Assembly (NCBI RefSeq): GCF_006715045.1
Contig: NZ_VFML01000001.1
Location: 2,510,501 to 2,574,500 of the forward strand
DNA length: 64,000 nucleotides
Source: Amycolatopsis cihanbeyliensis
GTDB taxonomy: Bacteria; Actinomycetota; Actinomycetes; Mycobacteriales; Pseudonocardiaceae
Direction: 5' to 3'
The notes under the pieces were generated by a model. That model did not search any database. It saw only the letters and a program-made list of their open reading frames with translations, and had not been told where the DNA came from. Below, in pieces: positions 10,337-19,085 of the stretch. Numbering within the stretch: position 1 is the first letter of the stretch; the number at the start of each line of letters is the position of its first letter. The translations under genes were made by a program, and so were the position numbers.

Positions 10337-11155
10337 TCAGCCCGTGACGCCGTTCAGCGCGGGCAGGTAGCCGAGCGCCTGCCCCTCCTGGTTCGGGTGG
10401 TAGGAATGGTCGATCGGCCAGGTCAGGCTGTGCAGCCACCAGTCAGCGGAACAGATGCCGTGCCCGGCGAACGGGCCGCGCAGGTCCACGAAGGTGAGTC
10501 CGGCCGCCGCCACCCGCTGGCTGGTGACCTCGGCCAGCGTGTCGGCGGCGGAGTTGATCGCGGCCCGCTTGGTCTCGCTCAGCCCGACGTTGCAGGAACC
10601 GTCGAGTTGGTACAGCCGCGGGTAGCCCAACACGATGATCTCCGCGTTCGGCGCCCGGTCCTGGATCGTGTCGTACACGTTGTCCAGCAGGCCGGGCAGG
10701 GTGCCGTGGACGTAGTCCTTGGCCTCGTCGATCCGGTCCAGGCAGGTCTGGTCCGAGCCGAGGGTGCAGGTGGTGATCACGTCCGTGAACCCGGCGTCGT
10801 TGCCGCCGACCGAGATCGTGACCAGTGTCGTGCCGGCGTCCAGCCCGCCGAGCTGGTTGTTCAGCACGTCCGGCGTTCGCGCGCCACTGCAGGCGGCGAA
10901 GGTGATGTCGGCGCCGTGCGCGTCAGCCCACAGCCGTGGGTAGGCGTTGGCACTGCGCTTGCAGGAACCCGAGTCGCCGTAGTCCCCGGCACCGGTTCCG
11001 GATGAGTAGGAGTCACCGAGTGCGACGTAGTCCTCCGCGGCGGCCTCGTGTGCCACAGCCGGGGTGGACACGCCGAGCAGCGCCAGTACGGCGACCGAGA
11101 TCAGGACGAGGGATCTGTTTCCGGGCAGTCGTGATCGTGCAGGGAGCGGCCTCAT
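10337..11155 (-). CDS. Secreted SGNH/GDSL hydrolase (lipase/esterase family)
   Basis: The 272-residue protein has a Sec signal peptide (positive start, LVLISVAVLALLGVSTPAVAHEA, cleavage near residue 37). Block I is YVALGDSYSSGTGAG with nucleophile Ser, then TFAACSGARTPDV, block III SVGGNDAGF, and a C-terminal DHSYHPNQEG carrying the catalytic Asp and His. Paired cysteines suggest disulfides, as in Streptomyces SGNH lipases. I chose the ATG at 11155 because AAAGGG lies 7 nt before it; an ATG nine codons upstream lacks one. The likely role is extracellular ester hydrolysis. It is unrelated to the operon beside it. Confidence 0.85.
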   Translation of the reverse strand: MRPLPARSRLPGNRSLVLISVAVLALLGVSTPAVAHEAAAEDYVALGDSYSSGTGAGDYGDSGSCKRSANAYPRLWADAHGADITFAACSGARTPDVLNNQLGGLDAGTTLVTISVGGNDAGFTDVITTCTLGSDQTCLDRIDEAKDYVHGTLPGLLDNVYDTIQDRAPNAEIIVLGYPRLYQLDGSCNVGLSETKRAAINSAADTLAEVTSQRVAAAGLTFVDLRGPFAGHGICSADWWLHSLTWPIDHSYHPNQEGQALGYLPALNGVTG

Positions 11156-11187
11156 TGACGACCCTTTCGATGAAGCGGTCAAGCCTG

Positions 11188-11303
11188 GAGGGTTATTCAG
11201 AACGACCCGGCGACCGCGGGCCGCCAGGCCCGTGTGAGCGGTCGTTGCAGGTCAGCGCATTGGTGACACACGCTACGGACCTGAATAACCCGACATTTGA
11301 ACA
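11188..11303. repeat. ~115-bp dispersed element, copy A (minus orientation)
   Basis: The element has inverted ends GGGTTATTCAG and CTGAATAACCC. Its interior (AACGACC, CGACCGCGGGCCGCC, GGTCGTTGCAGGT, GACACACGCTACGGACC) recurs at 12884-13001 and, modified, at 45302-45475 and 54853-54967. It sits 33 bp upstream of the SGNH hydrolase start, between divergent genes. It has no ORF and is MITE-like. Confidence 0.8.
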
Positions 11304-11440
11304 GATACCTGGATAGAAATACCAGTTGATTCGTCGGCAAGAAAGGATCCGCCACCGCCATAACCCACTTGGTGCAGAACTTACGTCGTAACGGCCGTAG
11401 CCAGGGTCACTACCCGCTCCGGCGTGCGCGGTAGCGAGGT

Positions 11441-11456
11441 GTTAGCGATCGCTAAC
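11441..11456. promoter_or_regulatory. TetR autoregulatory operator
   Basis: GTTAGCGATCGCTAAC is a perfect 16-bp palindrome, 21 bp upstream of the tetR start. The same half-sites occur twice before the carboxylase operon at 10262 and 10290, so the TetR protein probably represses both itself and the operon. Confidence 0.8.
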
Positions 11457-11477
11457 CACAACCTCTAGGATGAGGCG

Positions 11478-12068
11478 ATGCCATCGCATCCCGACCCACT
11501 CGTCAACGGCGAGAAGGCGAGCCGCCGCGAGCAGATCCTGGCCGCCGCGGCCGAGCTGTTCGCCCGGCACGGTTTTCACGGGGTGGGGATCGACGACATC
11601 GGCGCGGCGGTCGGGATCTCCGGGCCCGCGCTGTACCGGCATTTCCGGAGCAAGGACGCCATGCTCGGCGAGATGCTGAGCTCGATCAGCCAGTTCCTGC
11701 TCGACGGCGGCAAGGCCAGAACCGAGCAGGCGGGCGCGGCCAAGAACACGCTGGTCGAACTCGTCCGGTTCCACGTGGACTTCGCCCTGCGCCACCCGGC
11801 GCTGATCACGGTGCAGGAACGCAACCTGGCCAACCTCACCGACCCCGACCGCAAGCAGGTGCGCGCGTTGCAACGGCGGTACGTCGAGGTATGGGTGGAG
11901 GCCATCCAGTCCGCGGTGCATGGCCTGGACGAGGCGCGCGCCCGCTCCGCGGCCCATGCGGTGTTCGGGCTGATCAACTCGACGCCGCACAGCAGGCACC
12001 TGCCGGACGAGGAGCTGGCCGGGCTGCTCGGGCGGCTGGCGCTGGGGGCCCTGCACGCGGCGCGCTAG
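11478..12068 (+). CDS. TetR-family repressor of the branched-chain acyl-CoA operon (BkaR-like)
   Basis: The 196-residue protein has an N-terminal TetR helix-turn-helix (about 13-60: SRREQILAAAAELFARHGFHGVGIDDIGAAVGISGPALYRHF) and an all-helical ligand domain. It has its own perfect operator 21 bp upstream, repeated before the accD1-like gene. In mycobacteria, the TetR protein next to accD1-accA1-fadE19 (Rv2506) is the repressor BkaR, and the arrangement here matches. The inducer is probably a branched-chain acyl-CoA, which is inference. The following gene is 135 bp away and probably independent. Confidence 0.85.
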   Translation: MPSHPDPLVNGEKASRREQILAAAAELFARHGFHGVGIDDIGAAVGISGPALYRHFRSKDAMLGEMLSSISQFLLDGGKARTEQAGAAKNTLVELVRFHVDFALRHPALITVQERNLANLTDPDRKQVRALQRRYVEVWVEAIQSAVHGLDEARARSAAHAVFGLINSTPHSRHLPDEELAGLLGRLALGALHAAR

Positions 12069-12203
12069 CTCGTGTCGCGGCAGCGCGCCGAGCAGCACCT
12101 GGCCCACTCATCTTCTCACCCCGGGTCCTAGCAGATCGACTCGCGACGGACGGCCGGGCCTGTGGCCATGTCACCGGCGCCGGCACTGGTGTTTGATAGG
12201 CAC

Positions 12204-12701
12204 GTGCAGCCCCACCACAGCGAGGAAGAACCGCGACTCGTCCGGAAAGCGCAACGCGCGCTGCTCGCCATGCGGCTCGGCCAGGACGCCGAGGCGCTCC
12301 AGCAGGTCGCCCCTTCGGCGACCGAGCCGGCGAGCCGGTCGGCCGAGACGCGGGAGCTGATGCTGTTGCTGTTCGGCGAATGCAGCGCGATGGTGGCAGC
12401 CCTCAGCGACGGCGGAACCGCTCCGGTCAAGGTCCAGGTGTTCGACTCCGAAGGCGCGGAGGTGTCCATCGACCAGGCCGAGCCGCCGGTCCGCACGGCC
12501 GTGCGGACGCTGCTGGCCGAGGTGCACGGCAACACCGAGGCCGCCGCGGAGCAGGTCGAGATCGCCCTGGCCAACGCCGCACCGGATGAGGTCGACAGCC
12601 TGCTGCTGCAGGCGCTGCGCTGGACGATCCGGCTGTCCACCGAGTGCCTGGAACGGGAGCTGCCGGTCACCGAGTGGATCGCCGAAGCTCTCGCGGACTG
12701 A
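12204..12701 (+). CDS. Conserved hypothetical protein
   Basis: This soluble, acidic protein of 165 residues is mostly helical, with no signal peptide, membrane segment or motif that I recognise. GTG at 12204 follows a weak GATAGG. The frame is open back to an ATG at 12162 (179 residues), so the start is uncertain. The repeated pattern LLLLF..AAL and TLLAEVHGNTEAAAEQVEIAL suggests a compact helical bundle. It lies between the tetR gene and a repeat element. No function is assigned. Confidence 0.6.
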   Translation: MQPHHSEEEPRLVRKAQRALLAMRLGQDAEALQQVAPSATEPASRSAETRELMLLLFGECSAMVAALSDGGTAPVKVQVFDSEGAEVSIDQAEPPVRTAVRTLLAEVHGNTEAAAEQVEIALANAAPDEVDSLLLQALRWTIRLSTECLERELPVTEWIAEALAD

Positions 12702-12883
12702 ACGGGGTGCCGAGAACGGATCGAGGGGTCCTGGTCGACGGCCCCGCGGGCGAGTGCGCACGCCGTAGCGCCCACGCCGTACCGCACCGGGCGTAGGTCC
12801 GGATGCCGCCTGCGGCACGACGACGCGGCCCCACCCATCGGCCGATCCTGGGATCCATCGGGGACACGGTGGATCCGGTGTCT

Positions 12884-13001
12884 TACTCAAAAGTCGGGTT
12901 ATTCAGGTTCGTAGCGTGCGTCGCCAATGCTGTCACCTGCAACGACCGCTCGCACGGGCCTGGCGGCCCGCGGTCACCGGGTCGTTCTGAACAACCCTCT
13001 C
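12884..13001. repeat. ~115-bp dispersed element, copy B
   Basis: This is the best-preserved copy. The left end is GTCGGGTTATTCAG and the right end CTGAACAACCCTC, nearly inverted repeats. The interior is close to the reverse complement of copy A. It fills most of the 310-bp gap between 12702 and 13011, and the membrane-protein gene starts 11 bp after it, so it may carry or replace that gene's leader. The rest of the gap (12702-12883) shows nothing I can name. Confidence 0.8.
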
Positions 13002-13011
13002 GGGAGGCGGC

Positions 13012-13542
13012 ATGGCATGGCGGTTGCGGCGGCGCGGGCGGCGGTGGCTGCTGTTCGCGCACGTGGTCGGCTCGGTGGGCTGGATCGGGGTCGAGGTGTC
13101 CATCCTCGGCCTCGGCGTGCTCGGCCTGACCAGCACGGATCCGGCGACGATCAGCAGCAGCCAGATCGCCGCCGGCTGGCTCGGCGGGACCTTCTACTTC
13201 CCGGCCAGCCTGCTGGCGCTGGGGACCGGGGTGTTGCTCGGCCTCGGCACCAGGTGGGGGCTGGTGCGGCACTACTGGGTGCTGGCGAAGTTGGTGCTGA
13301 CGGTGGCGCTGTTCCTCGGCGGGAACCTGGCGGTCGTGCCCGAGTTCGTCGAGGGAGCGCGGGCCGCGGCCCGCGGCGAGCTCGGCGATGGCCAGGTGAT
13401 CGTGGTGACCGCGATGAGCGCGGGGCTGACCCTGCTGCTCACCGCCACCCTGTTGTCCGTTTTCACCCCGTGGGGTAAGTCCCGCTGGCATCCGGACCGG
13501 CGGCGGCGTCGTGACCCGGCCGGGGTCGGCGCCGGCGGGTAG
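13012..13542 (+). CDS. Integral membrane protein, DUF2269-like
   Basis: The 176-residue protein has about four membrane helices (near 12-38, 53-78, 88-110 and 135-158), a conserved-looking N-terminal HVVGSVGWIGVEVS, and an Arg-rich cytoplasmic tail (RWHPDRRRRRD). The pattern of a small four-helix protein beginning with a His in helix 1 resembles DUF2269 family members. The role is unknown. It starts directly behind repeat copy B and lies 11 bp before the PucR-type regulator, so the two may share a transcript. Confidence 0.65.
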   Translation: MAWRLRRRGRRWLLFAHVVGSVGWIGVEVSILGLGVLGLTSTDPATISSSQIAAGWLGGTFYFPASLLALGTGVLLGLGTRWGLVRHYWVLAKLVLTVALFLGGNLAVVPEFVEGARAAARGELGDGQVIVVTAMSAGLTLLLTATLLSVFTPWGKSRWHPDRRRRRDPAGVGAGG

Positions 13543-13553
13543 GCTACCGGCCG

Positions 13554-15119
13554 ATGGGCTCCCTGCGCAGTGTGGTCGATCGCGTCGGCCCCACCCTGCT
13601 GCACGCGGTGTACCTGCCGGAGCGGGGTCCGTCGGTGGCCGACGTGGTGATCGCCGAGCCGGGTTCGCCCGGGCACCTCGCGGCGGGCGACCTGGTGCTC
13701 GCGGTGGCGGTGACCGAGCAGGCCCAGGCCGTCGACCTGCTCCGGCACAGCGCGGAGCGGGGCGCGGCGGCGGTGCTGCTCAAGCAACCGCTGGCCGAGG
13801 CACAGCCGATCCGGCGCGCGGCCAGAACCGCGGCAATCGGGTTGGTCGGCGTCCGTGCGGCCACCTCCTGGGCGCAGCTGGTGTGGCTGCTGCGCACGGT
13901 GCTGGACGCGATCACCGACGAGTCGGAGTCCCTGGACGAGGGCGCGGGCCCGGGGGCGGGGGACCTCTTCCGGCTGGCCGACGCGGTCGCCTCGGTGGTG
14001 GACGCCCCGGTCACCATCGAGGACACCAACTCCAGGGTGCTGGCGTACTCCGCGCGGCAGGACCTCACCGACCCGGCCAGGGTGTCCACCATCATGGGCC
14101 GGCGCATCCCGGACGACGTGCTGGCGAAGTTCCGCTCGCGGGGCGTGTTCCGGGACCTGTCCCGTGGCAGGCAGACCATCTTCGTGCCCGCCCAGCGGGA
14201 CGGCACGCTGCCGAGGCTGATCGTGCCGATCCGGATGGGCGGCGAGTTGCTCGGCTCGATGTGGGCCGTGGTGTCCGGGCCGGTCTCCGAGGAGCGGTCC
14301 GCCGCCTTCGCCGATGCCGCCCCGGTGGTCGCCCTGCACCTGCTGCGCCGGCGAGCGCACGCGGACGCGCAGCGCCGGGCCTCGGCGGAGTTGCTGCGCG
14401 CGGTCCTGCAGGGCAAGGCGAGCCCGCGCACCGCCATGGCCGAACTCGACCTCTCCGAGGGGCCGCACCGGGTGGTGGTCATCGACACCGCGGGCGGGGA
14501 CACCCCCGGCGGCGAAGGGCTGCGGCTGGCTTTGCTGGAACGGATCTCCCAGGGCATCGGCCGCAGGCCGGTCGCGGCCGACCTCGGCGGGCTGCTGTAC
14601 GCGGTGGTGCCGGACGACGGCGGTCCCGGCGGCTGGCCCGAGCTGCGCGAGGCGTTGGCCGCCACCTCGGCGGGGGACGAGGACGAGCTGCGGGTGGCCG
14701 CGGGCGGCGCGGTCGAGCTCGGCGAGCTGGCGACCTCCCGGGCGCAGGCGGAGGAGACCCTCGGCCTGCAGCGCACCGGGATCGTCGCGGGCAGGGTCGC
14801 CGGGTTCGACGAGGTATGGACCGCACTCACCCTGCACCGCGCGGCCACGGCGGCGGGCGACGCGGGGGTGACCGAGCTGGGGCCGCTCGCCGCCATCCGG
14901 GAGCGGGACGAGTCCGGCGGCACCGGCTATATGGACACCCTGTACGAGTGGCTGCGGCATCCCGGCGATCCGCGAGCGGCGGCCCGTTCCCTGAGTATTC
15001 ACCCGAATACCTTGCGTTACCGCATGCGCAAGCTGCTCGAGCTGGTACCCCTCGACCTCGACGACCCGGACGTCCGCCTGGCCCTGCTGACCCAGCTCGT
15101 CACCACTCGCTGGTCCTGA
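13554..15119 (+). CDS. PucR-family transcriptional regulator
   Basis: The 521-residue protein has an N-terminal purine-catabolism-regulator-like domain (about 1-120), a GAF-like/GGDEF-like middle region, and a C-terminal HTH of the PucR/CdaR type (SIHPNTLRYRMRKLLELV, about residues 481-500). It lies 114 bp upstream of alanine dehydrogenase on the same strand and most likely activates it in response to amino-acid supply. Such pairing is common in actinobacteria, but the effector here is unknown. Confidence 0.85.
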   Translation: MGSLRSVVDRVGPTLLHAVYLPERGPSVADVVIAEPGSPGHLAAGDLVLAVAVTEQAQAVDLLRHSAERGAAAVLLKQPLAEAQPIRRAARTAAIGLVGVRAATSWAQLVWLLRTVLDAITDESESLDEGAGPGAGDLFRLADAVASVVDAPVTIEDTNSRVLAYSARQDLTDPARVSTIMGRRIPDDVLAKFRSRGVFRDLSRGRQTIFVPAQRDGTLPRLIVPIRMGGELLGSMWAVVSGPVSEERSAAFADAAPVVALHLLRRRAHADAQRRASAELLRAVLQGKASPRTAMAELDLSEGPHRVVVIDTAGGDTPGGEGLRLALLERISQGIGRRPVAADLGGLLYAVVPDDGGPGGWPELREALAATSAGDEDELRVAAGGAVELGELATSRAQAEETLGLQRTGIVAGRVAGFDEVWTALTLHRAATAAGDAGVTELGPLAAIRERDESGGTGYMDTLYEWLRHPGDPRAAARSLSIHPNTLRYRMRKLLELVPLDLDDPDVRLALLTQLVTTRWS

Positions 15120-15233
15120 CTGTCACCGTGGCATCATGGTGGACGGGGAAGATTGTTGTGATGGCACGATGACACCGCCGTCCGGGTGGTTCACCGTGGG
15201 CAGCGACACCCCAGAGTTCGTCAGGAGACAACC

Positions 15234-16337
15234 GTGCGTATCGCCGTCCCTCGGGAGATCAAGAAGCACGAGTACCGCGTCGCGCTGACGCCGGCCGGAG
15301 TGCACGAGCTGACCCGCCGTGGCCACGACGTGTTCATCGAGACCGGCGCGGGCGTCGGTTCCTCGATCAGCGATGAGGAGTACCTGTCCGCGGGCGCGAA
15401 GGTACTCGCCACGGCCGAGGACACCTGGGCCGAGGGCGAGCTGGTCCTGAAGGTCAAGGAACCGGTCGCGGAGGAGTATCCGCGGTTGCGCGCGGACCAG
15501 GTGCTGTTCACCTACCTGCATCTCGCCGCCGACCGCGCGCTGACCGAGGCGCTGCTGTCCGCGGGCACCACCGCGATCGCCTACGAGACGGTGCAGACGC
15601 CCGACGGCGCGCTCCCGCTGCTCGCGCCGATGTCGGAGGTCGCGGGCAGGCTCGCCGCCCAGGTCGGCGCGCACTCGTTGCTGAAGCCGAGCGGCGGCCG
15701 TGGCGTGCTGCCCGGCGGCATCCCCGGCGTGCACCCGGCCAGGGTGGTGGTGATCGGTGGCGGGGTCGCCGGCCTGAACGCCGCACGGATCGCGCTGGGC
15801 CTCGGCGCGGACGTCGAGGTACTGGACACCAATGTCGACCGGCTGCGCCAGCTGGACAACGACTTCAACGGCCGGATTCGCACGGTTACCTCCAACTCGC
15901 TGTCGCTGGAGGAAGCCGTGATCGAGGCCGACCTGGTCGTGGGCGCGGTGCTGGTGCCGGGCGCGAAGGCCCCCAAGCTGGTCTCCAACGAGCTGGTCAG
16001 CCGGATGAAGCCGGGCAGCGTCCTGGTGGACATCTCGATCGACCAGGGTGGCTGCTTCGCCGACTCCCGCCCGACCACCCATGACGAGCCGACCTACCGG
16101 GTGCACGACTCGGTGTTCTACTGCGTGGCGAACATGCCGGGCGCGGTGCCGCGGACCTCCACCTACGGCCTCACCAACGTGACCCTGCCGTACGCGGTGC
16201 AGCTTGCCGAGCACGGCTGGAAGGCCGCGCTGGAGGCCAACCCAAGCCTGGCCAAGGGCCTGAACACGCACGCGGGCGCGCTGGCCAACGAGCCGGTGGC
16301 ACAGGCGCACGGCCTGACCTACACCCCGGTGAACTAG
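15234..16337 (+). CDS. ald: Alanine dehydrogenase
   Basis: The 367-residue enzyme interconverts L-alanine with pyruvate and ammonia using NAD. It shows the Ala DH/PNT N-terminal signature ([19 protein letters not shown]), the Rossmann segment [14 protein letters not shown] (about 170-183), and the C-terminal signature around [24 protein letters not shown]. The length matches the family (about 370). The GTG start at 15234 is supported by CAGGAGA a few bases upstream; the frame is open to 15186 without a ribosome site. A strong terminator follows 8 bp after the stop. Confidence 0.95.
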   Translation: MRIAVPREIKKHEYRVALTPAGVHELTRRGHDVFIETGAGVGSSISDEEYLSAGAKVLATAEDTWAEGELVLKVKEPVAEEYPRLRADQVLFTYLHLAADRALTEALLSAGTTAIAYETVQTPDGALPLLAPMSEVAGRLAAQVGAHSLLKPSGGRGVLPGGIPGVHPARVVVIGGGVAGLNAARIALGLGADVEVLDTNVDRLRQLDNDFNGRIRTVTSNSLSLEEAVIEADLVVGAVLVPGAKAPKLVSNELVSRMKPGSVLVDISIDQGGCFADSRPTTHDEPTYRVHDSVFYCVANMPGAVPRTSTYGLTNVTLPYAVQLAEHGWKAALEANPSLAKGLNTHAGALANEPVAQAHGLTYTPVN

Positions 16338-16345
16338 GCACCCAC

Positions 16346-16385
16346 GAAAAGGGCCGGTGAGCATCCCAGCTCACCGGCCCTTTTC
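16346..16385 (+). terminator. Rho-independent-type terminator after ald
   Basis: A perfect 17-bp stem, GAAAAGGGCCGGTGAGC with its complement ending CCCTTTTC, encloses a 6-nt loop (ATCCCA). The right arm ends in T4, so it is an intrinsic terminator in the direction of ald. Confidence 0.9.
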
Positions 16386-16896
16386 ATATGTCCACCGGCG
16401 GAAACCACTCCCGAGCTGGTCCCGCCAACGCGCCCACCCTGCCAAGGTGAGGAACCCGCACCGTGGGGGGTGTGGGGGGCATGGGGGGCTCGGCCCCCAC
16501 AGCGAAACGGGACACTGGGAGCTCGCCGCCAGGCGAGCGACTAGCAAAGGGGCGGCCCGCTCAACCAGCCTGGGGGTCACTGGGAGCGGGCCGCCGAGTT
16601 CCATTCTAAGCAGTAACCGCCGGAGTTCGCTCGTCGGGGACCCAAACTTACCCAGATTTTTTCGTGCTCTGCGCCTCACACGGAAGGCGATCCGGATAAC
16701 TTGTCGCCGTATCCACCCGCACCCGGACAAAACTTGGTGAACATCAGGTATGTCCGGATAATTTTCAAGACGGTGTGTGGTGAACGTCGCGGTCGCGAGA
16801 CACGCCGGGGAACCGGAGGTGGGCATCGTCCGTCCAAGGACGCCGTGCGGCAGGATGGCGCACGTTCGATCAGCGATGGAGAGCGAGGGGGTAGGT
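16386..16896. other. 511-bp non-coding region with a long hairpin
   Basis: No convincing gene is present: the open frames here lack codon bias and ribosome sites. There is a hairpin at 16551-16595 with 12-bp arms (GGCGGCCCGCTC and complement) and a 21-nt loop, and a G-rich tract near 16465-16490. A more A/T-rich stretch (about 16620-16770) holds two copies of CCGGATAA (around 16690 and 16755) and probably contains the promoter of the ABC transporter downstream. Confidence 0.5.
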
Positions 16897-17943
16897 ATGC
16901 ACGACGGCAGTGGCCGGATAGTGGTGCAGAACCTCACCAAGCAGTTCGGAGCCGTCACAGCGGTGCAGAACCTCAGCTTCACGGTGGAGCCGGGCTCGGT
17001 CACCGGCTTCCTGGGGCCCAACGGGGCGGGCAAGACGACGGCCCTGCGGATGCTGCTCGGCCTCGTCACCCCCACCGCGGGCGTCGCGACGGTGAACGGG
17101 CGACCGCACGACCAGCTGGGCAACCCGGCGACGGTGGTCGGGTCGGTGCTGGAGAACGAGGGCTTCCACCCCAAGCGCACGGCGCGCAACCACCTGCTGG
17201 TCTACGCCGCCGCGGTCGGGGTGCCGGACCAGCGGGTCGAGCAGGTGCTCGGGCTGGTCGGGCTCACCCCCGCGGCCAACCGCAAGGCGGGCGGGTTCTC
17301 GCTCGGCATGCGCCAGCGGCTCGCGCTGGCGACGGCACTGCTCGGTGACCCCCAGGTGCTCGTGCTGGACGAGCCGGCCAACGGCCTGGACCCGGAGGGC
17401 ATCGCCTGGCTGCGGACCTTCCTGCGGTCCTACGCCCAGCAGGGGCGCACGGTGCTGGTGTCCAGTCACCTGCTGGCCGAGGTGGAGCAGACCATCGACC
17501 AGGTGGTGATCATCAGCCACGGGATGACCAGGTACTACGGCTCGCTCGACCAGCTGCGCGGCAGCCAGCAGTCCAGGGTGCTGGTGCAGCCCGCCGACGC
17601 GAACGCTCTGGTCACCGCGTTGCGGGAGAACGGGTTCAACCAGGTCGAGCCGACCCAGGACGGCCGGGTGGCGGTGACCGGGGCCACCACCCAGCAGATC
17701 GGCGACCTGGCATCGAAGGCCGGGATCGCGGTGTACGGGATGCAGGAGGAGCGTGCCGATCTCGAGCGGCTGTTCTTCCAACTGACCAGCGGCCAGTACG
17801 CCGGTTCGCAACTCCCACAGACCCCGCAGTACCAGCAGTACCAGCAGCCACCGCCGCCGCAGGGCGGCTGGGGTGGCCCACCACCCGGCGGGCAGCCGCC
17901 GCAGCAACAGGGTTACCAGCAAGGTTGGGGAGGTCCGCGCTGA
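16897..17943 (+). CDS. ABC transporter ATPase (ABC-2/daunorubicin-resistance type) with Q/P/G-rich tail
   Basis: The 348-residue protein carries Walker A GPNGAGKTT (about 46-54), the signature FSLGMRQRLALA (about 134-145), Walker B VLVLDEPANGLDPEG and switch His in VLVSSHLLAE. The DrrA-like C-terminal domain ends near 300. A low-complexity tail of about 45 residues rich in Gln, Pro, Gly and Tyr (QYQQYQQPPPP, GWGGPPPGGQ) then follows, which is unusual for this family. The start is set by GAGGGGGTAGGT before the ATG. It forms a TGATG overlap with the permease gene. Confidence 0.88.
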   Translation: MHDGSGRIVVQNLTKQFGAVTAVQNLSFTVEPGSVTGFLGPNGAGKTTALRMLLGLVTPTAGVATVNGRPHDQLGNPATVVGSVLENEGFHPKRTARNHLLVYAAAVGVPDQRVEQVLGLVGLTPAANRKAGGFSLGMRQRLALATALLGDPQVLVLDEPANGLDPEGIAWLRTFLRSYAQQGRTVLVSSHLLAEVEQTIDQVVIISHGMTRYYGSLDQLRGSQQSRVLVQPADANALVTALRENGFNQVEPTQDGRVAVTGATTQQIGDLASKAGIAVYGMQEERADLERLFFQLTSGQYAGSQLPQTPQYQQYQQPPPPQGGWGGPPPGGQPPQQQGYQQGWGGPR

Positions 17944-18824
17944 TGGGCCGGTTGATCAAGGCCGAGTTCCGCAAGACGCTCACGCTGAACACCTGGTGGG
18001 TGCTGATCATCCCGCTGGTCCTGGTGGCGTTCTGGATGTCCTACGGCTGGGGATCGGCCACCAACGACTTCGTCGACTACATCGGCAGCGGCACGGCCGC
18101 CGAGATCGCCGCGGCCATCGGCCTCGACCCCGGTGAGTTCCCGGTCGGCCTGCTGGCGATCGCGCACGGGGTGAACATCGCGCAGCTCATCCCGGCGATC
18201 TTCGGGGTGTTCGCGCTGGCAGGTGAGTACCGGAACAAGACGATCACCACCACGTTCCTGACCGCGCCGAACCGGGTGTCCGCGCTCAGCGCGAAGATGA
18301 TCACCTACATCGTCTGGGGCGCGATGTACGGCGTGCTCAGCTTCGGGGTCGCCGCGCTGGCCACCCTGGCGACGGTGGACGGGGACCGGCTGCCCAGCGG
18401 AGGGCAGTGGCTGGCCGCGCTCGGCGGCACCATCCTCGCCTACGTCCTGGTGACGCTGTTCGGGATCGGCGTCGGCGCGGTGCTGAACAAGGTCACCCTG
18501 GCGGTGATCCTGCTGCTGGGCTACATGCTGGTGCTGGAGAACGTCCTGGTGCTGCTGCTGTGGAGCACCACCGACGTGCTCGGCGGTATCCTGCCCAACG
18601 GCACGGCGAACGGGATCGTCGGCGGGATCGCGGCGGACGCCTTCAAGCTGGACTCGCTGAACCTGCCGGACAACGTCGACAACATGGACAAGCTGGGGCT
18701 GCAGCTCGCGGCCGGCGCTCCCGGTGTGTTCTCCTGGTGGGCCTCCGCGTTGATCTTCTTCGCCTGGACGATGGTCTTCTTCGCCGGCGCCTGGGCCGCC
18801 AACCAGCGCAGGGACATCACCTGA
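17943..18824 (+). CDS. ABC-2 type transporter permease
   Basis: The 293-residue protein begins with MGRLIKAEFRKT and has about six membrane segments (near 20-36, 72-95, 115-140, 150-175, 185-205 and 265-285). The pattern ends in an NQRRDI tail, typical of ABC-2 exporters. It overlaps the ATPase gene by one base and is preceded by GGGGAGGT, so the two form one complex. Cargo is unknown. The stop codon lies inside the left end of the 18823-19046 repeat. Confidence 0.85.
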   Translation: MGRLIKAEFRKTLTLNTWWVLIIPLVLVAFWMSYGWGSATNDFVDYIGSGTAAEIAAAIGLDPGEFPVGLLAIAHGVNIAQLIPAIFGVFALAGEYRNKTITTTFLTAPNRVSALSAKMITYIVWGAMYGVLSFGVAALATLATVDGDRLPSGGQWLAALGGTILAYVLVTLFGIGVGAVLNKVTLAVILLLGYMLVLENVLVLLLWSTTDVLGGILPNGTANGIVGGIAADAFKLDSLNLPDNVDNMDKLGLQLAAGAPGVFSWWASALIFFAWTMVFFAGAWAANQRRDIT

Positions 18825-19046
18825 GAGCCTGTTCCTGAACCGGACTCGGGTACCCGAGGCGAGCGGAAGAACGCGCCCGCCCGTCTCCCACCACCACCCA
18901 AACCGAGACGCTGACGCGCCACAGCGCTCAGCGGCGAACAGCTCACGAGCGGGGAGGCCGGGCGCACGGCCTGCGGACGTGACGGCCGTGACCGAAGTCC
19001 GAGCCCGGCCGAGCCGGTCGTGTCGCGCGTTGAGGAACAGGCACTG
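18823..19046. repeat. 224-bp element with imperfect terminal inverted repeats
   Basis: The ends are about 19 bp and match with three differences. The shared core is GCCTGTTCCT (18827-18836) with its complement AGGAACAGGC (19033-19042). The left end overlaps the permease stop codon. The interior is GC-rich and non-coding. A piece around 18886-18910 (CCCGCCCGTCTCCCACCACC) recurs, with one change, inside repeat copy C at 45379. Confidence 0.7.
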
Positions 19047-19085
19047 AGCCAGCCGAGCCCGGCTGGTCACGCATAACCTGGCGGG

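Noticed and set aside
11188..13001. A CRISPR array, because two similar repeats lie 1.7 kb apart
   Set aside because: The units are about 115 bp, inverted to each other, not regularly spaced, and no cas gene is present.
16357..16740. A 127-residue ORF after ald
   Set aside because: It starts inside the ald terminator hairpin, has no codon bias and no ribosome site.
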